NCBI GenBank assembly: GCA_041650595.1
Contig: JBAZKW010000017.1
Location: 1 to 37,979 of the forward strand
Direction: 5' to 3'
Origin: CALFCX01 sp041650595
Lineage (GTDB): Bacteria; Margulisbacteria; WOR-1; JAKLHX01
Length of the DNA: 37,979 nucleotides
The notes below the pieces were generated by a model. That model was not told the DNA's origin and did no database searches. It saw only the letters and a list, made by a program, of their open reading frames with translations. The translations under genes were made by a program, and so were the position numbers. Numbering within the stretch: the first letter of the stretch is position 1; each line of letters opens with the position of its first letter. Below are positions 37,354 through 37,979 of the stretch, one piece after another.

Positions 37354-37979
37354 TTGATTAAAAAGTTCCTGATTTTGTCTTTTATTCTGCCGATTTTGGC
37401 GTCTTCCGTGGCGCTGGCTGATTTCAATTTTCCTTATTCTAATATCAGGCTCAATCTTCCGCTTTACGAGGATCCCATTCCCGGCATAGGCGTTTACTAC
37501 GGCTCGCTGGCCAAAGGCATGAGCACCGCTTTCTGGAACCCTGCCGGGCTCACAAAGATCCCAACGGTGGAAGCAAACGCCATGATCCCTTTCGGGTCTC
37601 TGTCTTCTTCTTTCAGCCAGAACTTTAAGATAGAAGACAACGAATTCGACGCGGGAAGCGGTTTTACGAACGGAATATATTTTACCGACAATATGAGCGA
37701 TCTTACAAAACAGGACCGCACCGCAACATCAACTTTGGGATACAACAATCCGGGCGCTACGCTCAATTTTGACCAGGCCATCAAGTTCAACGACTGGCTC
37801 GCGATCGGCGTAAAAACGTTGAACCCCCTTGAAGCGAGCTGGGATATAGCGGGCGGCATTCCGGTCACCTCAAAATACTCATCCGATCTCAACAATTTCA
37901 GCCAGGACAATCTTTCCATCACCGACGGAAAACTTACCTACAGCGTCGGAGGCACTGATTATACTACTTCTGACAAAGT
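37354..37979 (+). CDS. outer-membrane beta-barrel protein (PorV/FadL-like), 3' end outside window
   Basis: At least 208 residues run off the window edge. A signal peptide (LIKKFLILSFILPILASSVALA) is followed by a mature N-terminus with GIGVYYGSLAKGMSTAFWNPAGLTKIP. The 'A(x)NPAGL' segment is the hallmark of FadL/PorV/UPF0164-type barrels. Alternating hydrophobic strands follow (AIKFNDWLAIGVKTLNPLEASWDIAGG). The start is taken as TTG 37354: no ATG or GTG lies before the signal peptide. It sits 9 nt after the TATAAT, so the leader is about 3 nt and there is no Shine-Dalgarno. ATC 37351 coincides with the predicted +1. Confidence 0.75.
   Translation, partial: MIKKFLILSFILPILASSVALADFNFPYSNIRLNLPLYEDPIPGIGVYYGSLAKGMSTAFWNPAGLTKIPTVEANAMIPFGSLSSSFSQNFKIEDNEFDAGSGFTNGIYFTDNMSDLTKQDRTATSTLGYNNPGATLNFDQAIKFNDWLAIGVKTLNPLEASWDIAGGIPVTSKYSSDLNNFSQDNLSITDGKLTYSVGGTDYTTSDK

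Overview
This window is a gene-dense bacterial chromosome segment of moderate GC. It comes from a diderm: there is an LptC/LptA-type lipopolysaccharide-transport protein, a TolC-MacA-MacB efflux operon, a Wza/Wzz polysaccharide-export pair, several lipoproteins and an outer-membrane barrel. ThyX instead of ThyA, a ferredoxin-thioredoxin-reductase-like protein with a rubredoxin domain, RNase J and a lone FliJ-like protein fit an anaerobic or candidate-phylum lineage such as Margulisbacteria/WOR-1. That placement is inference only; no marker here fixes the taxonomy.

Layout. 1-3.5 kb: two Ala tRNAs, then ndk, pgk and gap, all on the minus strand. 3.5-10 kb: an LptC/LptA-like gene (+), then minus-strand genes for an HExxH protein, a Cys-rich mini-protein, a class-A-beta-lactamase-like hydrolase, a tandem two-domain ThyX, small membrane proteins and a small multidrug exporter. 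10-14.8 kb: tolC-macA-macB plus a nitroreductase whose 5' frame is broken. 14.8-18.6 kb: a trypsin-like protease, tRNA-Ser, DUF192, a Cdd1-like HhH protein, a HAD phosphatase, a chagasin-like inhibitor, and a divergent glutaredoxin-FTR pair. 18.7-26.8 kb: a long minus-strand cluster recG-rsmD-coaD-(155 aa)-rph-rmlA-rmlB-wza-wzz. 27-32.5 kb: rpmB (+), fliJ-like, hyuA-like and three unrecognised genes, one with a 22-copy tetrapeptide repeat. 32.6-37.2 kb: uvrB-dapA-rnj. 37.35 kb to the end: the start of an outer-membrane protein.

Three themes stand out. (1) Genes at the head of transcription units are repeatedly preceded by an extended -10 box (TGN-TATAAT type) only 6-12 nt before the start codon, so their mRNAs should be leaderless or nearly so. 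Most operon-internal genes carry Shine-Dalgarno sequences. (2) The ThyX protein is a tandem duplication in which each half has lost different parts of the canonical active-site motifs. (3) Several families of palindromic or MITE-like intergenic repeats sit at gene ends and beside promoters. One forms an in-frame linker in the FTR-rubredoxin gene, and another supplies the C-terminus of ThyX.
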